A stretch of DNA of 64,000 nucleotides from Microbacterium rhizomatis (GTDB lineage Bacteria; Actinomycetota; Actinomycetes; Actinomycetales; Microbacteriaceae), in contig NZ_VYSA01000001.1 of assembly GCF_008710745.1 (NCBI RefSeq), positions 744,001 to 808,000 on the forward strand, written 5' to 3'. Under the pieces are notes generated by a model that saw nothing but the letters and a program-made list of their open reading frames with translations, made no database searches and had not been told where the DNA came from. Made by a program: the position numbers and the translations under genes. Positions 1-6,450 of the stretch are shown here, piece after piece; within the stretch, counting starts at the first letter, position 1; each line of letters starts with the position of its first letter.

Positions 1-1037
1 CGAGTGGCGAGGGTGGCCCGCGCGCGGAGCTTGATGATCGTCGCCAGCGACGGTTGCCGGCCGCGGCGTTCAACGTACTCGGCGATCAGCCGGTTCTTCT
101 CCTGCTCGATCTGCCGGGACCGTGACGAGAACTCCACCACCAGCTCCTCCGGCACCGTGGCGATCGCCCACGCCGGATTCCGGTCACGCCCCATGTTCCG
201 TGCTTCCCATGCGACGCCGAAGGCGCGGGTGAGGTGGTCGGCGAACACCGCCTCGTGCAGCTCGGACAGCGCGACCGTCGCCGCGTGCAAGGGGCGTCCG
301 TCGAGGGAGCGCCACTTGCCGTCGTGGGCGGTCTGCACCTTGTTCGAGATCACCACGTGCGTGTGCAGATGCGGGTCACCGGCACGGGAGTCGTAATGGT
401 CGAACGCCGTGGCGATCACCCCGGTCACATCGGCCTGCGCGACCGCGCCGTTGCGACCCGCCGCGCCGACACGGGTTGCGGCAACCTCGCGCTCGATGAA
501 CGCAACCATCTCCGCAACCGCCGCATGGTGCGCGTCCGCAATCAACGATTGCGTGCCCGCGTCGGAGACCGCCCACAGCACCGACGCGGACTTCGGGACC
601 GAGAACGTGAAATCGAACCCCGCAACCGCCTTCCGCGACCCCTTCGCCATCTCCTCCGCCTCGATCGCGGCGACCGCCTCCGCACGCTCCGTGACGGGAA
701 GTTCGGGGTCGAGCCCGGCGGTGCGCTGCTGAATGCGCTCAGTCACCGTCGGATAGTTCCGATACGCGCTCCCGAGCGGATCACCCATCACAGGATCACG
801 GCCCATACCGATCAGGAGCTGAAGCTGCGTCTCAGTGACCTGATCGCCCACCACGACCGAGCCGCCGCCGAGAACGGCGATAGCGGAGCCGAGCCACCTG
901 CCGGGCGGGGTGCCCTCCTCGGTGTAGTAGCGCGTCAGCGGTGTCGAGAGCATCCGGTCACCGTCACCCGTGGCGACGGTGCGCAGCAGGTACTTGTAGC
1001 CGTCACCGGCAGACATCACCCGCATCGAAACCGTCAC
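1..1037 (-). CDS. MobF-type conjugative relaxase (TrwC/TraI family), N-terminal part, runs off window
   Basis: Reading the minus strand from GTG 1037 gives MTVSMRVMSAGDGYKYLL..., open to the left edge. This is the TrwC relaxase domain: an N-terminal Tyr region (GDGYKYLL), the LTRYYTEEGTPPG segment, a SVPKSASVLWA motif, and the metal-binding His triad HLHTH encoded around 357-374, followed by VVISNKVQTAHDGKW. It would nick oriT and pilot single-stranded DNA through the ICE secretion channel; family members carry a C-terminal helicase, which would lie left of base 1. A second GTG lies one codon upstream; an AGGAAGAGGG Shine-Dalgarno precedes both. The gene is divergent from the methyltransferase locus, so the 1038-1318 gap is a shared control region and a possible oriT neighbourhood. 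Confidence 0.9.
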   Translation of the reverse strand, partial: MTVSMRVMSAGDGYKYLLRTVATGDGDRMLSTPLTRYYTEEGTPPGRWLGSAIAVLGGGSVVVGDQVTETQLQLLIGMGRDPVMGDPLGSAYRNYPTVTERIQQRTAGLDPELPVTERAEAVAAIEAEEMAKGSRKAVAGFDFTFSVPKSASVLWAVSDAGTQSLIADAHHAAVAEMVAFIEREVAATRVGAAGRNGAVAQADVTGVIATAFDHYDSRAGDPHLHTHVVISNKVQTAHDGKWRSLDGRPLHAATVALSELHEAVFADHLTRAFGVAWEARNMGRDRNPAWAIATVPEELVVEFSSRSRQIEQEKNRLIAEYVERRGRQPSLATIIKLRARATLAT

Positions 1038-1246
1038 CACACACCGCCCTCTTCCTGCTCACGAGGTGGGTGCGACCGTCCTCGCGCAGCGAGTTCGCCG
1101 GCGCCTGACGAGTCAGGTGGCGGGCCGCGCTTGCAAGACGCGTGGCAACTCGTTCGAGCGAACCGCGAGGGGTGAGAGGCGTTGGCCGTCGCGGCCGTCG
1201 TCGTGACTTGGGTCGCGTCTGCTGGCCGTCGGCGGGTGGGGTGCTT

Positions 1247-1255
1247 CGTGCACCT
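1247..1255. promoter_or_regulatory. GTGCACCT palindromic motif, site 1, upstream of the methyltransferase locus
   Basis: CGTGCACCT lies in the 281-base gap between the divergent relaxase and methyltransferase genes, about 65 bases before the ATG at 1319. The same core occurs before four other ICE units (14319, 19614, 29866, 33055). I infer an operator or shared promoter element. Apart from this motif and G+C-rich sequence I see nothing else clear in the 1038-1318 gap. Confidence 0.4.
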
Positions 1256-1318
1256 GGTTGGTGACCAGCTCGGAGCCGCAGCACGACTCCGGGGATCACC
1301 GTTCCAGGAGGTTCGCCC

Positions 1319-1921
1319 GTGGCAGACCAGACTCCCACCGACCCGTCCGCGCCGCTGCGTGTCGGGTCTCTGTTCTCTGGCTACGGCGGACTCGACCTCG
1401 CAGTCGAGGAAGTCTTCGGAGCAAAGACGATCTGGTTCTCCGAGATCAACGAACCCGTTGCCTGCGTCTTCTCCCACCACTGGCCCGACGCCCCAAACCT
1501 CGGCGACATCACCACCATCGACTGGAACACGGTTCCATTGGTGGACATTCTCTGTGGCGGGTTCCCCTGCCAGGACGTATCGACGGTCGGGAAGATGGCC
1601 GGACTGAAACCCGGCACCCGCTCCGGCCTGTGGGCGCACATGGCAGCTGCAATCGACGCACTGCAACCTGAGTGGGTCGTGATCGAGAACGTGCGCGGTC
1701 TGCTTTCCGCACCCGCGATCCGCGCAAACCCCGAAGGAGACGACGATGAGCGACGCAACCCTGAACATACAAGCACCGACGGTGCAACCCCTCGCGGCAT
1801 GGAACCCGACCCGTGGCATCTGGGAGAAACCGCAACTCGACCTCTTCGCGCAGCAGGAGCAGTTATGCGGAGCGAGTGGTTATGCCGACCGAGTCGCCGT
1901 CGGTCTGAGACCGCTGGGTGA
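1319..1921 (+). pseudogene. DNA cytosine-5 methyltransferase, 5' fragment, split by a mobile element
   Basis: The ATG at 1319 opens a C5-methyltransferase N-terminus: SAM-binding motif I (LFSGYGGLDLA), catalytic motif IV with the PCQ cysteine (GGFPCQDVS), and motif VI (ENVRG). The true gene sequence ends at GTTATG 1862-1867; codons from 1868 to the stop near 1921 come from the inserted element. The frame continues at 5768 (GDLADLRYDAQ...), giving a seamless methyltransferase if the 3,900-base insertion is removed. As it stands the protein lacks the target-recognition and C-terminal motifs and is presumably inactive. In an ICE such an enzyme would protect incoming DNA from host restriction. 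Confidence 0.85.
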
Positions 1922-1943
1922 GCGGCGACTCCGGTCGGCATAA
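1746..1943 (+). pseudogene. Overlapping second frame of the methyltransferase locus, 5' fragment
   Basis: A different frame from the methyltransferase opens at ATG 1746 and encodes MSDATLNIQAPTV... up to the insertion at 1867. Joined to 5768 it continues as WETWPTSGMTRNG..., a segment typical of phage and ICE methyltransferase-associated proteins, and runs to a stop at 6041. The two frames therefore overlap for the whole reconstructed interval and both are restored by the same excision. Whether the frame is a real overlapping gene or a relic of an ancient frameshift within one methyltransferase is undecided. Codons after 1867 are element sequence. Confidence 0.5.
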
Positions 1944-1945
1944 CC
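1878..1945. repeat. Left-end inverted repeat of the RIT-like element
   Basis: Arms of 21 and 22 bases (1878-1898 and 1924-1945) pair along their whole length with a single one-base bulge. They are separated by 25 bases. The arms begin and end with GGTTATG/CATAACC, which resembles the GTTATG junction repeat. I infer recombinase binding sites. Confidence 0.7.
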
Positions 1946-1954
1946 GTGGGCGTG

Positions 1955-2950
1955 TCAGCGGTCGGTGAGGAACGCGATGAGAGCGTCCGACGCCTGGTAG
2001 CGCGCTGGTGGCCTGTCGCCGATCGCGGGGAGTCGGTCCAGGCTCCGGCGCTTGAGCTCCAGGTCGGCCTGGAGGTAGGCCTGCGTCGTCTGGATGGTGG
2101 CGTGGCCGAGCCAGAGCGCGATGCTGGCGGTGTCGATCCCGGCGTGCAGGAGCATCATCGCGCAGGTGTGTCGCAGGGTGTGCGGGGTGACGTTCTTCTC
2201 TCCCAGGCTCGGGCACTGCTCGGACGCGACCTGGACGTGCCGGGCGAGGAGTTTCGCGATCGCCGCCCGACTCAACGCCGTCCCGGTGCTGGTTGGGAAC
2301 AGTGGCGTTGCAGGGATGCCGTCGAGTTCGTTGAGCCAGGCGGTCAGCAGGCGGATGGTGGGTTTCTGGAGCGGGATCACCCGGTGTTTGCGTCCTTTTC
2401 CGAGGCAGCGGAGCTGGCTGTGCGGGCCGTTCTCGATGTCCCCGACGCGCAGACCGGCCAACTCGCTGACGCGGAGCCCGGTCTGGATGCCCAAGTGCAG
2501 CAGGAGCCGGTCGCGCCTGCCGATCCAGGTCGCCGTGTCGGGGGCGGCGATCAGCGCCTCAGCCTCTGCCCGGGTGAGGAAGGACACGATGGTCGTCTTG
2601 GTCCGTTTCGCGGGGATCGCCAGCACTTGGCTGATCGTCGCGATCGCTTCCGGTGCCCGGTAGCTGGCGTAGGTGAAGAACGACCGCAACGCCGCCCGCC
2701 TCGCGTTGCGTGTCGAGGCGGAGTTGCCGCGCTCGTCTTCCAGGTGCTGGAGGAACCTGCCGACCATGTCCGCGTTCAGGTCCGCCAGTCGCAACGCTGA
2801 CGGGGCGGTGCCGGTGCGGTGCTGGGCGTAGAGGAGCAGGAGCCGGAAGGTGTCGGCGTAGGCGGCTTTGGTGTGGACGCTGGCGTTCATCTGCCCGTCG
2901 AGCTTGTCGGTGAAGAACCGTTGCAGCAGCGGCGCGAGATCACTCATCAT
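1955..2950 (-). CDS. Tyrosine recombinase, third gene of the trio (RitC-like)
   Basis: A 331-residue tyrosine recombinase with an N-terminal SAM-like core-binding domain (about residues 5-110) and a C-terminal catalytic domain. All catalytic positions are visible: R160 in TGLRVSEL, H257 and R260 in HTLRH, H283 in LGH, and nucleophile Y292 in AYLQAD. It is the last gene of the minus-strand trio and its start overlaps the preceding recombinase stop by 11 bases, so co-translation is likely. In RIT elements all three recombinases are thought to act together on the element ends. It terminates just inside the left inverted repeat. The specific assignment of this gene as RitC is by position. Confidence 0.85.
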   Translation of the reverse strand: MMSDLAPLLQRFFTDKLDGQMNASVHTKAAYADTFRLLLLYAQHRTGTAPSALRLADLNADMVGRFLQHLEDERGNSASTRNARRAALRSFFTYASYRAPEAIATISQVLAIPAKRTKTTIVSFLTRAEAEALIAAPDTATWIGRRDRLLLHLGIQTGLRVSELAGLRVGDIENGPHSQLRCLGKGRKHRVIPLQKPTIRLLTAWLNELDGIPATPLFPTSTGTALSRAAIAKLLARHVQVASEQCPSLGEKNVTPHTLRHTCAMMLLHAGIDTASIALWLGHATIQTTQAYLQADLELKRRSLDRLPAIGDRPPARYQASDALIAFLTDR

Positions 2951-3869
2951 CGGCTCCGATCGCCGGGAGGCGGGCGCCGAGGGCGGCGGCCAGCTCGGGG
3001 GTGTTCTGCAGATACCAGTAGGTCGAGACGGGGCTGACGTGTCCGAGCCAGGCTGAGAGGACCGGCATCATCTGCTCGACGTCCCCGCCCGCGCGGATGT
3101 GGCCGATGAGGGTGTTCGTCGCGAAGGAGTGTCGGAAGTCATGCAACCTCGCAGCTGCTTCGGTCGTGGTGCCGGTCATTCCCGCCAGGGCGCGGATCTG
3201 ACGGAACGCCTGCCCGCAGGTCGAGGTCGCCAGCCGGTCGCCGCGCCGGGTGACGAACAACGCCTCGGTCCGCCTGACGGGGAATCGCTTGTCGCGCAGC
3301 CGCTGATACTCGCCGATCGCGCTCATCGTGGTGGCGTGAACCGGAACGATGCGGGACTTGCCGAACTTCGACTCCGTCACCCGCACCCATCCGCCATCAC
3401 TATCTGCATCCGAGGTGATGTCAGCGTCGTTGAGGCCGCGGGCCTCGCTGATCCGCAGCCCGGTCACCGCCAGCAGCCCGAGCAGCGTCTGCCAGGTCAC
3501 GGCGCGGATCGTCGGCGTCAACCGGCCCGCCGCGCGCAACAGGGTGTTGATCTGCTCCGACGTGTAGATGTGCGGTCGCGGGCGGTGATTCACGTAGGGC
3601 CTCCCGTCGAGAACGGGGACCTCGGTGGCCGGATCGAACGAGGCGATGTGCTCAGCGAACTGCCGGACCGTGTTCAACCGGGCAAGCACCGTGCCGCGGG
3701 AGAACCGCGCAGCCCAGGAGACCGCGAGATCGTGACGGATCGTGGTCTCGCCGGCATCGTCCATGAAGTCCAGAAACTCGCCCAGCACCCGGCCCGGGAC
3801 GGCGAGCGTGAACCCGAGCGCCCTCCTGGTCGTCAAGTAGTCGTCCAGCAGGTCCCGCAGGGCGCTCAT
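2940..3869 (-). CDS. Tyrosine recombinase, second gene of the trio (RitB-like)
   Basis: I chose the ATG at 3869 because it overlaps the upstream recombinase stop as ATGA; a GTG at 3878 is an alternative. The 309-residue protein has the core-binding N-terminus and a full catalytic set: R139 (TGLRISEA), H243 and R246 (HDFRH), H277 (WLGH) and Y286 (WYLQ). It differs clearly in sequence from its two neighbours, as expected of the three distinct subfamilies in RIT elements. It presumably assembles with the other two proteins at the element's ends. Confidence 0.85.
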   Translation of the reverse strand: MSALRDLLDDYLTTRRALGFTLAVPGRVLGEFLDFMDDAGETTIRHDLAVSWAARFSRGTVLARLNTVRQFAEHIASFDPATEVPVLDGRPYVNHRPRPHIYTSEQINTLLRAAGRLTPTIRAVTWQTLLGLLAVTGLRISEARGLNDADITSDADSDGGWVRVTESKFGKSRIVPVHATTMSAIGEYQRLRDKRFPVRRTEALFVTRRGDRLATSTCGQAFRQIRALAGMTGTTTEAAARLHDFRHSFATNTLIGHIRAGGDVEQMMPVLSAWLGHVSPVSTYWYLQNTPELAAALGARLPAIGADDE

Positions 3870-4804
3870 CGTCCCCACCTGCCCTCAGCCGCAGCCGGCC
3901 ATTCGGGGACGAGCTGTGTCAGTCGTGCGTGGTCGACCTTGGTGTAGATCGCGGTGGTTCGTAGTTGGGTGTGACGTAGCAGCCCCTGAATTTCTTGGAG
4001 CGTCGCGCCGGAGGCGAGCATCCCGGTCGCGAAGGTGTGCCGCAGTCGGTGCGGCCCGAACTCGGTGATCCCGGCCCTGGCGCAGGCCATCCGCACGATC
4101 TTCTCGATCCCGTTCGGTGCGACCGGGCGCACCGGCTCGAACATCGTCAAGAACACCTCGTCATAGCCAGCCCTGCCGCCGCGACCGTGCAGCACGTACT
4201 CCTCTAACGCGCGACCCACCTCGTCCGGCAGCGGCAACTCGTCGGCGCGGTCGCCTTTCCCCCGGACGCGGATCGTGCCGGTGCGCCAACCGATGTCGCC
4301 GAGTCTGAGCGCAGCGATCTCTCCAGCGCGGAGCCCGAGGCCGGTGAGCAGCAGCAGGATCGCCCGATCCCGCAGTCCCTTGGGTGCCTGCAAATCGAGG
4401 CTGCCCAGCAGGTCTTGGACGGTGCCCTCGGGCACCGGGTCCGGGATCGAGGACAACCGCCACCCGGTGGCGTTCGGGACGACCCCGGCCAGGTCCTGCC
4501 CGACCCTGCCGGTGCGGTGGCAGAACCGCAGGAACGAGCGCAGCATCACCAACTGCTTGCGCAACGTCGACGGCTTCTGCCCGCGCTTCGCCGCGAGGTT
4601 CACCAACTCCATCACTGTCGCCGGCGTCAACGCTCGCAGCGACTCCTCGACCGGCGTGGGTAACCAGGCCAGGAACCCGACGACCCGATCCGTGTAGACC
4701 CGTGCGGTGCTCTCCTTGACCGATCGCTCCCGCAGCAGCCAGTCCTCGAACTCCTCCAACACCTGCTGCGCGTCACCGCGGCGACGTTCCCGATACTTCG
4801 ACAT
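3866..4804 (-). CDS. Tyrosine recombinase, first gene of the trio (RitA-like)
   Basis: A 312-residue XerC/D-like recombinase. The N-terminal domain spans about residues 15-110. Catalytic residues are R159 (GLRAGE), K183 (RGKGD), H252 and R255 (HRLRH), H278 (LLRH) and Y287 (AIYTK). It is the promoter-proximal gene of the minus-strand operon; an AAGGAGGATCAC Shine-Dalgarno lies just upstream of the ATG. A 25-base inverted repeat at 4826-4850 in front of it may be an operator. All residues needed for catalysis are present, so the element may still be active. Confidence 0.85.
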   Translation of the reverse strand: MSKYRERRRGDAQQVLEEFEDWLLRERSVKESTARVYTDRVVGFLAWLPTPVEESLRALTPATVMELVNLAAKRGQKPSTLRKQLVMLRSFLRFCHRTGRVGQDLAGVVPNATGWRLSSIPDPVPEGTVQDLLGSLDLQAPKGLRDRAILLLLTGLGLRAGEIAALRLGDIGWRTGTIRVRGKGDRADELPLPDEVGRALEEYVLHGRGGRAGYDEVFLTMFEPVRPVAPNGIEKIVRMACARAGITEFGPHRLRHTFATGMLASGATLQEIQGLLRHTQLRTTAIYTKVDHARLTQLVPEWPAAAEGRWGR

Positions 4805-4825
4805 CGTGATCCTCCTTGATCCGTG

Positions 4826-4850
4826 CCGGACAGTCGGTGTGACTGCCCGG
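4826..4850. repeat. Inverted repeat in front of the recombinase trio
   Basis: CCGG-A-CAGTC-GGTGT-GACTG-C-CCGG forms a near-perfect hairpin 22 bases upstream of the first recombinase start. Its position suggests an operator or recombinase binding site controlling the trio. Confidence 0.4.
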
Positions 4851-4885
4851 TCAGGTCAAGCGAACCGTGTCGATCCGCGTCACGG

Positions 4886-5314
4886 TTATGCGGAATCGAG
4901 TCCGTTAGGGGCCTTGCGCGGGTCCTTCACCCGTTCCCCCCAGATCACGACGATTATCACGAAATAGCCGACCAGACCCACTGCGCCGACCACGATCGCG
5001 ATGATCGGGTGGAACCCCCAGAAGACCTCCTCGCCGCGCATCTGACCGAACACGCCGATGATCAGAACGCATCCAAACAGGAACCCGACGAGCCAGTTCA
5101 CGATGTACCACGGCCAGCGGCGCGCAGGCGCTGTCTCCCCGCCGAAGCTCGCAGCATACTCGCGCGCCGGACCGAACGCTGCGACCGGGTCCTCACCCGT
5201 CTCGGCGATGTGGCTCTCGACCTGCGCGATCGCATCCCCGATCACCTCGCCCGGGACATCGCGCAGCCGCAGCGCAAGCATCAGCTGCTGCGTGTACTTC
5301 TCAACCGTTGCCAT
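4886..5314 (-). CDS. HAAS/DUF1700-like signalling membrane protein, partner of PadR
   Basis: A 142-residue protein starting at ATG 5314 (MATVEKYTQQL...), overlapping the PadR stop by 14 bases. Residues 1 to about 55 form a helical HAAS-type domain (DVPGEVIGDAIAQVESHI, then FGPAREYAASFGG). Two or three membrane helices follow (WYIVNWLVGFLFGCVLII and IAIVVGAVGLVGYFVIIVVI). PadR/HAAS pairs are common; the membrane protein is generally regulated by, or acts with, the PadR repressor. It lies inside the RIT-like element as a passenger, which is unusual. A longer frame upstream of 5314 exists but is the PadR gene read in another frame. Confidence 0.75.
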   Translation of the reverse strand: MATVEKYTQQLMLALRLRDVPGEVIGDAIAQVESHIAETGEDPVAAFGPAREYAASFGGETAPARRWPWYIVNWLVGFLFGCVLIIGVFGQMRGEEVFWGFHPIIAIVVGAVGLVGYFVIIVVIWGERVKDPRKAPNGLDSA

Positions 5315-5657
5315 GACCAACTCCGTTCCCTTCGCCCCGCAGTAGCAACGACGTCCGCTCCGTGAACCTCTGCCACTGCGCGCGCTGCTGCTCAAATCGC
5401 TCGCGGCCGGCCACGGTGATCGTGTAGTACTTCCTCCCGGGCCCGCCCTCACCCTGACGCCACTGCGACGCCAGGGCGCCGTCTCGCTCCAGACGATTCA
5501 AGACCGGGTAGAGCGTTCCACCCTTGATCGTCCCCATCCCCGCCCCAGCCAACCGCGCAGCAATGAGATACCCGTAGGTCTCGCCCTCGGAGACCACAGC
5601 CAACGCCATCGTCTCCAGCACCCCGCGAAGCCAATCGCCAGGCCAACTCTCATCCAT
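5301..5657 (-). CDS. PadR-family transcriptional regulator
   Basis: A 118-residue winged-helix protein with the PadR signature: SEGETYGYLIAARLAGAG (helix), IKGGTLYPVLNRLERDGAL (recognition helix and wing), then GGPGRKYYTITVAGRERFEQQ. It precedes and overlaps the HAAS membrane gene. Three copies of CTAGAT/ATCTAG lie immediately upstream at 5660-5697, overlapping the presumed promoter, which suggests autorepression. The start ATG 5657 lies 2 bases from the first hexamer, so the transcript may be nearly leaderless. The gene sits between the recombinase trio and the right end of the element. Confidence 0.85.
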   Translation of the reverse strand: MDESWPGDWLRGVLETMALAVVSEGETYGYLIAARLAGAGMGTIKGGTLYPVLNRLERDGALASQWRQGEGGPGRKYYTITVAGRERFEQQRAQWQRFTERTSLLLRGEGNGVGHGNG

Positions 5658-5659
5658 AC

Positions 5660-5697
5660 CTAGATGATTGCAGCAACTAGATGGCCGGTCAATCTAG
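5660..5697 (-). promoter_or_regulatory. PadR operator cluster with embedded promoter
   Basis: CTAGAT at 5660-5665 and 5677-5682, and the inverted ATCTAG at 5692-5697, lie directly before padR. The last two face each other with a 9-base spacer. On the minus strand a TTGACC -35-like hexamer falls between them. This is the expected arrangement for an autoregulated PadR gene; binding itself is inferred. Confidence 0.6.
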
Positions 5698-5725
5698 TCC
5701 CGAGTTTGCATAACACCGGAGTCCA

Positions 5726-5767
5726 CATAACGGCGCTTATGCGGAAGTTCGCATAAGCGCCGTTATG
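5726..5767. repeat. Right-end inverted repeat of the RIT-like element
   Basis: A perfect 18-base inverted repeat (arms 5726-5743 and 5750-5767) with a 6-base spacer GAAGTT. The outer arm ends in the GTTATG that forms the element junction. The region 5698-5767 holds no gene. It presumably contains the right recombination site. Confidence 0.8.
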
Positions 5768-6085
5768 GGAGACCTGGCCGACCTCCGGTATGACGCGCAA
5801 TGGATGGGCCTACCCGCTTCCGCAATCGGCGCACCTCACCCTCGATACCGTGTCTTCATCCTCGCCCACCGCGCTCTTCCGAACGCCACTAGCGTCAGAC
5901 GCGTCGCGTGGCGGGGAGACGCTGCAGCAGGTCAAGGCCCGGCGCGGCACGATCGCATTGAGCCATCAGATCATCGACCTCGCCCTCCACGGACCAACGG
6001 GGATCCGCGACCGGAGGAGCCGGACAGCCTGTGGACGCTGATTGGGCAACTCTTCAACGATGGGGAAGATACGCCGAAGCAGTGA
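5765..6085 (+). pseudogene. DNA cytosine methyltransferase, 3' fragment (first part)
   Basis: In frame with the 5' fragment after excision of the element, this encodes GDLADLRYDAQWMGLPASAIGAPHPRYRVFILAHRALPN, the motif VIII region of a C5-methyltransferase. It then drifts into low-similarity sequence and stops at 6085. The expected C-terminal motif continues in another frame from about 6031. A 1-base deletion or 2-base insertion near 6029 would explain this, so the gene may be doubly broken. Confidence 0.75.
5790..6041 (+). pseudogene. Overlapping second frame of the methyltransferase locus, 3' fragment
   Basis: This frame continues the 1746 frame after removal of the element (W ETWPTSGMTRNGWAYPLP..., with LFRTPLASDASRGG typical of methyltransferase-associated segments in phages). 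It ends at 6041. The ATG at 5790 is an internal Met, not a genuine start. It overlaps the methyltransferase frame throughout. Confidence 0.5.
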
Positions 6086-6345
6086 TCCGCTGGGAGCAGA
6101 TCACCGGTCGAGCCGCTCCGTCGCCAGCAATCCTCAGCGACATGACTGGGCCGCGTCCTGCACCAGTGTTCGTGGAATGGCTCATGGGGCTACCGTCAGG
6201 CTGGGTCACAGCGAAGCGCTTCCGGCTCTCAATGAACCAGCAGCTCACAGCGCTGGGTAACGGAGTTCTCCCGGCTCAGGCTGCGGCAGCGCTACGAACG
6301 CTTCTTGGGCACCGCCAAGACCCATCGCACGCGGAGAGCCGGTAA
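6031..6345 (+). pseudogene. DNA cytosine methyltransferase, C-terminal fragment in a third frame
   Basis: The residues WATLQRWGRYAEAVIRWEQ, PAPVFVEWLMGLPSGWVT and LTALGNGVLPAQAAAALRTLL are the usual C-terminus of phage/ICE C5-methyltransferases, including motif X (GNGVLP). The frame is out of register with the 5765 fragment by one base. A GTG at 6031 could start it, but no Shine-Dalgarno is evident, so I treat it as a frameshifted tail. Confidence 0.7.
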
Positions 6346-6381
6346 GCCGAGCCACTTTCAGGGCGAGACTTCAACCCCTGG

Positions 6382-6420
6382 TTGATGTTGTCGGCGTCTG
6401 CTTCCTTCCTAGCGTGGAAG
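6382..6420 (+). promoter_or_regulatory. Shared promoter/operator motif, copy 1 (MacB-like operon)
   Basis: TTGATGTT, then 16 bases, then TTCCTAGCGTGGAAG. The same arrangement with identical spacing is found at 8547-8585 before the second ABC operon. The 3' part is an inverted repeat (CTTCC-N6-GGAAG). I infer the binding site of the response regulator encoded at 12490, together with the promoter. Confidence 0.6.
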
Positions 6421-6450
6421 GGTCACGTTTATCGAGGATTGAGAGTTCGC

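Larger units (their letters stand above)
1862..5767. mobile_element. RIT-like element (three tyrosine recombinases plus PadR/HAAS passenger) in the methyltransferase locus
   Basis: The element is bounded by GTTATG at 1862-1867 and again at 5762-5767. Removing one copy plus the intervening DNA (3,900 bp) restores the interrupted coding frames exactly. Inside, on the minus strand, are three overlapping tyrosine recombinase genes, the hallmark of recombinase-in-trio elements, and a PadR/HAAS pair. Each end carries a long inverted repeat (1878-1945 and 5726-5767), and an inward-facing box GACTCCGGT occurs at 1927-1935 and, inverted, at 5715-5723. The boundaries rest on frame restoration, which is strong; the RIT assignment is by gene organisation. 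Confidence 0.85.

Noticed and set aside
1034..1819. Minus-strand frame opposite the methyltransferase
   Set aside because: It has no motif and runs against the C5-methyltransferase, whose catalytic motifs are plain.
6382..6420. Classical -35/-10 promoter reading of the shared motif
   Set aside because: TTGATG and the first TANNNT candidate are about 22 bases apart, too far for a standard promoter. The motif is reported as a composite site instead.
6382..6450. Earlier start of the MacB-like ATPase
   Set aside because: The extra residues overlap the shared promoter motif and precede the ATPase fold; ATG 6451 is the better start.
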